DNA from: Tectiglobus sp965224045
Lineage (GTDB): Bacteria > Pseudomonadota > Alphaproteobacteria > Rhizobiales > Hyphomicrobiaceae
DNA length: 64,000 nucleotides
NCBI GenBank assembly: GCA_965224045.1
Contig: CBDCYD010000007.1
Coordinates: forward strand, 124,001-188,000
Reading direction: 5' to 3'
The position numbers and the translations under genes were made by a program. Below, one piece after another: positions 61,177-64,000 of this stretch. The notes beneath the pieces were generated by a model. The model was not told the origin of the DNA. It saw only the letters and a list, made by a program, of their open reading frames with translations, and made no database searches. The first letter of the stretch is position 1; every line of letters begins with the position of its first letter.

Positions 61177-61686
61177 TTAGCCCTCTCCGCCTTGTTGCTG
61201 TTGTCCGCTATCACCGCCGTCGCGCTGGGCTCGGGCGCGGAACGTCGAGCCTTCCCGATCACCACCGCCGCCGCGCTGTCCCCCCCGATCTCCTCCGCGA
61301 TCTCCGCCGCCGCGCGGACCGCGGTCACGATCCCCGCGAAATCCGCCACGTCGGTCGTCGCGATCATTCTTTCGCATTTGCGCGGACGGTTCGTTGTCGT
61401 GCTCTTCGACCTTGATCGTCAGAAACCGAAGGATGTCGGTCGACAGCTGCATACGCCGTTCCATCTCGGCAACGGCCGGCGCCGGTGCATCGATGTTCAT
61501 CAAAGTGAAATGCGCTTTGCGGTTCTTCTTGATCTTGTAGGCGAGGGATTTGACACCCCAGTACTCGGTCTTGCCGATCGTGCCGCCACCTTCTTCGATC
61601 ACTTGTTTGAATTCCGACGTCAGCGTATCGACCTGCTGTTGTGATACGTCCTGACGGGCCAGATACACATGCTCGTAAAGCGGCAT
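61177..61686 (-). CDS. rpsF: 30S ribosomal protein S6 with Arg/Gly-rich tail
   Basis: The first 105 residues are standard S6: MPLYEHVYLARQDVS, KTEYWGVKSLAYKIKKNRKAHF and ILRFLTIKVEE. The protein is 169 residues. The extra 60 form a low-complexity tail of RGG and DRG repeats (GGFRGDRDRGPRGGGDRG) ending in a Gln/Gly stretch. Alphaproteobacterial S6 proteins often have C-terminal extensions. AGGTGGAG precedes ATG 61686. It leads the minus-strand block and is divergent from fabD. Confidence 0.97.
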   Translation of the reverse strand: MPLYEHVYLARQDVSQQQVDTLTSEFKQVIEEGGGTIGKTEYWGVKSLAYKIKKNRKAHFTLMNIDAPAPAVAEMERRMQLSTDILRFLTIKVEEHDNEPSAQMRKNDRDDRRGGFRGDRDRGPRGGGDRGGDRGGQRGGGGDREGSTFRARAQRDGGDSGQQQQGGEG

Positions 61687-62059
61687 GTCTCCACCTTTCC
61701 TTTAAGCTTCCAATCGCTCCTGCCCGGCGCATAGCCCCTTGTGGGCCACAGCTCCGGTATCGCGAGACACCGACAAGGAAAGGCCCAAAGGACGACCCAG
61801 AAGAGCGAAGACACCAGGCGAATGGAAGTCGTTTCCGTCGCTCAGGACGTAGCCTGCCGCGCCGCCTGTTCAGCCTTCAACCGGGAACAACCGGCACTTA
61901 TACCTGTTTGCCGGCATGAGGCAAGAGGACAAACCTGCCGCAGGGCCGCCATCGGCCGGCTCCGGCCACGACTTGACAGAACCGTCCCGGGCATGCCTAA
62001 ACGCCCTGTCCTCGGGGCTTTAGCCGGACAATTTCCCGAAACAAGAAGCGGATCGCACG
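61687..62059. other. Divergent intergenic region between rpsF and fabD
   Basis: The 373 bases must contain promoters for both the ribosomal block and the fatty acid genes. Only one promoter-like pair was recognised on the plus strand. No coding frame or RNA gene is supported. Confidence 0.45.
61973..62001 (+). promoter_or_regulatory. Candidate promoter of fabD
   Basis: A perfect TTGACA (61973-61978) is followed after 17 bases by CCTAAA (61996-62001), which matches the -10 consensus at only 3 of 6 positions. It stands 58 bases before the fabD start. The -35 match is the main support. Confidence 0.35.
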
Positions 62060-63007
62060 ATGGCGCGGGCTTTCATCTTTCCAGGTCAGGGTAGCCAGGA
62101 GGTCGGTATGGGCAAAGCCCTGGCCGACCATTTCAAAAGCGCTCGAGACGTATTCGAAGAGGTCGATGATGCGCTCGGTGAAAAGCTGTCTGCGGTCATG
62201 TGGGAAGGCCCGAAAGATGCCCTGACCTTGACGCAAAACGCCCAACCGGCGTTGATGGCGGCCTCGATGGCCGTGATGCGCGTCCTTGAGGCCGAGCACG
62301 GCGTAAAGCTCTCCGGCACGGCGAAGTTCGTGGCCGGCCACTCCCTGGGCGAATACTCTGCCCTGGCAGCCGCCGGAACATTCACGATCGCAGATGCCGC
62401 CCGGCTCTTGCGCGCTCGTGGAAACGCGATGCAACAGGCAGTGCCTGTCGGCGAAGGGGCAATGGCAGCCCTGCTGGGTGTCGGCATGGACGTCGCCCAG
62501 AAGGTCGCTGATGCAGCGGCGGAAGGAGAAGTCTGCCAGATCGCCAATGATAACGAACCGACCCAGGTCGTCCTGTCAGGTGCCAAGTCCGCCATCGACC
62601 GCGTTCAGTTGATCAGCAAGGAGCACGGCGTAAGGCGCGCCATCCCCCTGCCGGTCAGTGCACCGTTCCATTGTGCATTGATGCAGCCTGCAGCCGATGT
62701 AATGGCCGAGGAACTGGCCAAGGTCACGATGCAGGCCCCGGCCGTGCCCGTGGTCGCCAATGTCGCCGCCGCGCCCCTGCAGGACCCGGACGAAATCCGT
62801 CGCAGTCTTGTCGAGCAGGTCACCGGCACCGTGCGCTGGCGCGAATGTGTCGAAGCCATGGTTGCAGCAGGCACCACCGAGTTCTACGAACTTGGCAGTG
62901 GCAAAGTGCTCTCAGGGCTCGTCGGACGGATAGACAAGTCGGCATCTGCAACCCCGGTCGGCACGCCGGATGACGTTGCAGCAATGGCCGCAAGACTGAC
63001 CGATTGA
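62060..63007 (+). CDS. fabD: Malonyl-CoA--ACP transacylase
   Basis: The 315-residue protein has FPGQGSQEVGMGK at the start, the nucleophile elbow AGHSLGEYSALAAAG (Ser95), and the catalytic His in SAPFHCALMQPA. It moves malonyl groups from CoA to acyl carrier protein for fatty acid elongation. fabG follows 64 bases later on the same strand. The ribosome site is weak (GGAT), but the start matches the family. Confidence 0.97.
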   Translation: MARAFIFPGQGSQEVGMGKALADHFKSARDVFEEVDDALGEKLSAVMWEGPKDALTLTQNAQPALMAASMAVMRVLEAEHGVKLSGTAKFVAGHSLGEYSALAAAGTFTIADAARLLRARGNAMQQAVPVGEGAMAALLGVGMDVAQKVADAAAEGEVCQIANDNEPTQVVLSGAKSAIDRVQLISKEHGVRRAIPLPVSAPFHCALMQPAADVMAEELAKVTMQAPAVPVVANVAAAPLQDPDEIRRSLVEQVTGTVRWRECVEAMVAAGTTEFYELGSGKVLSGLVGRIDKSASATPVGTPDDVAAMAARLTD

Positions 63008-63071
63008 CGTGGCGTTTGGCGCCGCACGCACCGACGAAATCAATCCACGCTGACGCGCGAAGGACGAACGC

Positions 63072-63815
63072 ATGTTTGATCTAACTGGCAAGAACGCTCT
63101 CGTAACCGGGGCGACCGGAGGCATTGGTGAAGCTATTGCCCGCATGTTTCACGCGCGCGGGGCCACGCTGGCCATTTCGGGCCGCCGCGAAGACAAACTC
63201 AAGGAACTGGCCGGCGCACTCGGCGATCGCGCGCATGTCCTGCCCTGCGATCTGGCCGATCGAGAACAGGTTGGAAAACTTGTCGACCAGGCCATTGCCG
63301 CCATGGGTAGCATCGATATTCTCGTAAACAACGCGGGCCTGACCAAGGACAATCTGTTCATGGTCATGAAGGACGATCAGTGGGATGACGTCATCGCGGT
63401 CAATATGACCTCGACATTCATGTTGATGCGCGCTGCCGCACGCTCCATGATGCGCGCCAAGACGGGCTATGGCCGCATCATCAACATTTCTTCGGTGAGC
63501 GGTATTATCGGCAACCCGGGTCAGGGCAACTACGCGGCATCGAAGGCCGGCATGATCGGCATGACCAAGTCGCTGGCGCGCGAGGCTGCATCGCGTGGTA
63601 TCACGGCCAACTGTATTGCACCGGGCTTCATCAAAACGGCGATGACGGACGTTCTCAACGACAAGCAGATTGCCGGCATCATGGACGCTATTCCTGCCAA
63701 TACGTTCGGCACACCCGATGATATTGCTTCCGCGGCGCTCTATCTCGCCAGCCCCGAAGCGCGCTATGTCACCGGCCAGACATTGCACGTCAACGGCGGC
63801 ATGGTGATGGTCTGA
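63072..63815 (+). CDS. fabG: 3-oxoacyl-ACP reductase FabG
   Basis: The 247-residue SDR enzyme has ALVTGATGGIGEAIAR, VNNAGLTKDNLFMVMKDDQWD, the catalytic SSVSGIIGNPGQGNYAASKAG and the end VTGQTLHVNGGMVMV, all typical of true FabG. It reduces 3-oxoacyl-ACP with NADPH. AAGGACG precedes ATG 63072. acpP would be expected downstream but lies beyond the window if present. Confidence 0.97.
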   Translation: MFDLTGKNALVTGATGGIGEAIARMFHARGATLAISGRREDKLKELAGALGDRAHVLPCDLADREQVGKLVDQAIAAMGSIDILVNNAGLTKDNLFMVMKDDQWDDVIAVNMTSTFMLMRAAARSMMRAKTGYGRIINISSVSGIIGNPGQGNYAASKAGMIGMTKSLAREAASRGITANCIAPGFIKTAMTDVLNDKQIAGIMDAIPANTFGTPDDIASAALYLASPEARYVTGQTLHVNGGMVMV

Positions 63816-64000
63816 GCCAGTGGTTGCACATGTCGCAGCAAGATTCGCGATTTCCCCCGAAAAACGGCGATTTTCGCGAGCCTGCAGTGCTGGTAAACGC
63901 CTTGGAAGTGTGTTAACTGCCCCCGGGTTGTGATGCGCACGCAAGTGGCGGACGTCAGCGCGCCAGGCGCTCGTTAGCCACCCAGTTCGAACATCCATTG
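63816..64000 (+). other. Region after fabG, up to the window edge
   Basis: The 185 bases hold no supported gene. They are the likely leader of the next gene, expected from common gene order to be acpP, which cannot be confirmed here. Confidence 0.4.

Noticed and set aside
1..64000. CRISPR arrays, prophage or integrated plasmid
   Set aside because: No regularly spaced direct repeats, integrase, capsid, terminase or partition genes were seen, and most of the gene content is ordinary chromosomal.

Overview
The window is a GC-rich alphaproteobacterial chromosome segment, most probably from the order Hyphomicrobiales (Rhizobiales). This rests on the gene families and gene order: two porins of the alphaproteobacterial type, an IalB-family protein, the recG-sdhE-mfd arrangement, and the block fabG-fabD / rpsF-rpsR-DUF2232-rplI-dnaB-alr-radA-cvpA-purF-SDR. 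No phage, plasmid, CRISPR array or intact transposon was found. Genus cannot be assigned by reading alone.

Layout. Bases 1-1.7 kb hold branched-chain amino acid synthesis: the end of the acetolactate synthase large subunit and the whole small subunit, with a glutathione S-transferase gene between them. Bases 1.7-14.7 kb form a mixed accessory metabolic region: an ion channel, a cyclase, a small c-type cytochrome, a flavoprotein with two AhpD/CMD-type proteins, a PdxA-like dehydrogenase coupled to an amidohydrolase, a cysteine-peptidase-like protein, an IlvD/Edd dehydratase, a class III CoA-transferase, a small monooxygenase, a VOC protein, a GNAT enzyme and an AHL-lactonase-like hydrolase. 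Several palindromic or decayed repeats lie in its intergenic gaps. Bases 14.9-31 kb carry malonyl-CoA decarboxylase, a YpfJ-type metalloprotein, two SPOR proteins flanking glmU-glmS (UDP-GlcNAc precursor supply), recG, sdhE, mfd and a FkbM methyltransferase. Bases 31-43.6 kb are largely envelope related: a family 5 solute-binding protein, an IalB protein, hspQ, a malyl-CoA lyase-like protein, an LpxL-type acyltransferase, a UbiH-type hydroxylase, tandem porins, a small exported protein, a radical SAM/SPASM protein and tRNA-Ser(UGA). Bases 43.9-50.1 kb form a tight co-directional run dacA-tmk-holB-metG-tatD-MBL hydrolase. Bases 50.3-61.7 kb hold the minus-strand purine, cell-wall, replication and ribosome block. 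Divergent from it, fabD and fabG begin fatty acid synthesis at the right edge.

No clear new multi-gene system was found. The best leads are a dispersed 133-base double-hairpin repeat present twice with no length change, a 176-base hairpin element, a decayed nested inverted repeat behind ilvN, a small protein with a predicted Cys-His-Asp peptidase triad, and two small unassigned catabolic units (flavoprotein plus CMD/AhpD pair, and PdxA plus amidohydrolase).
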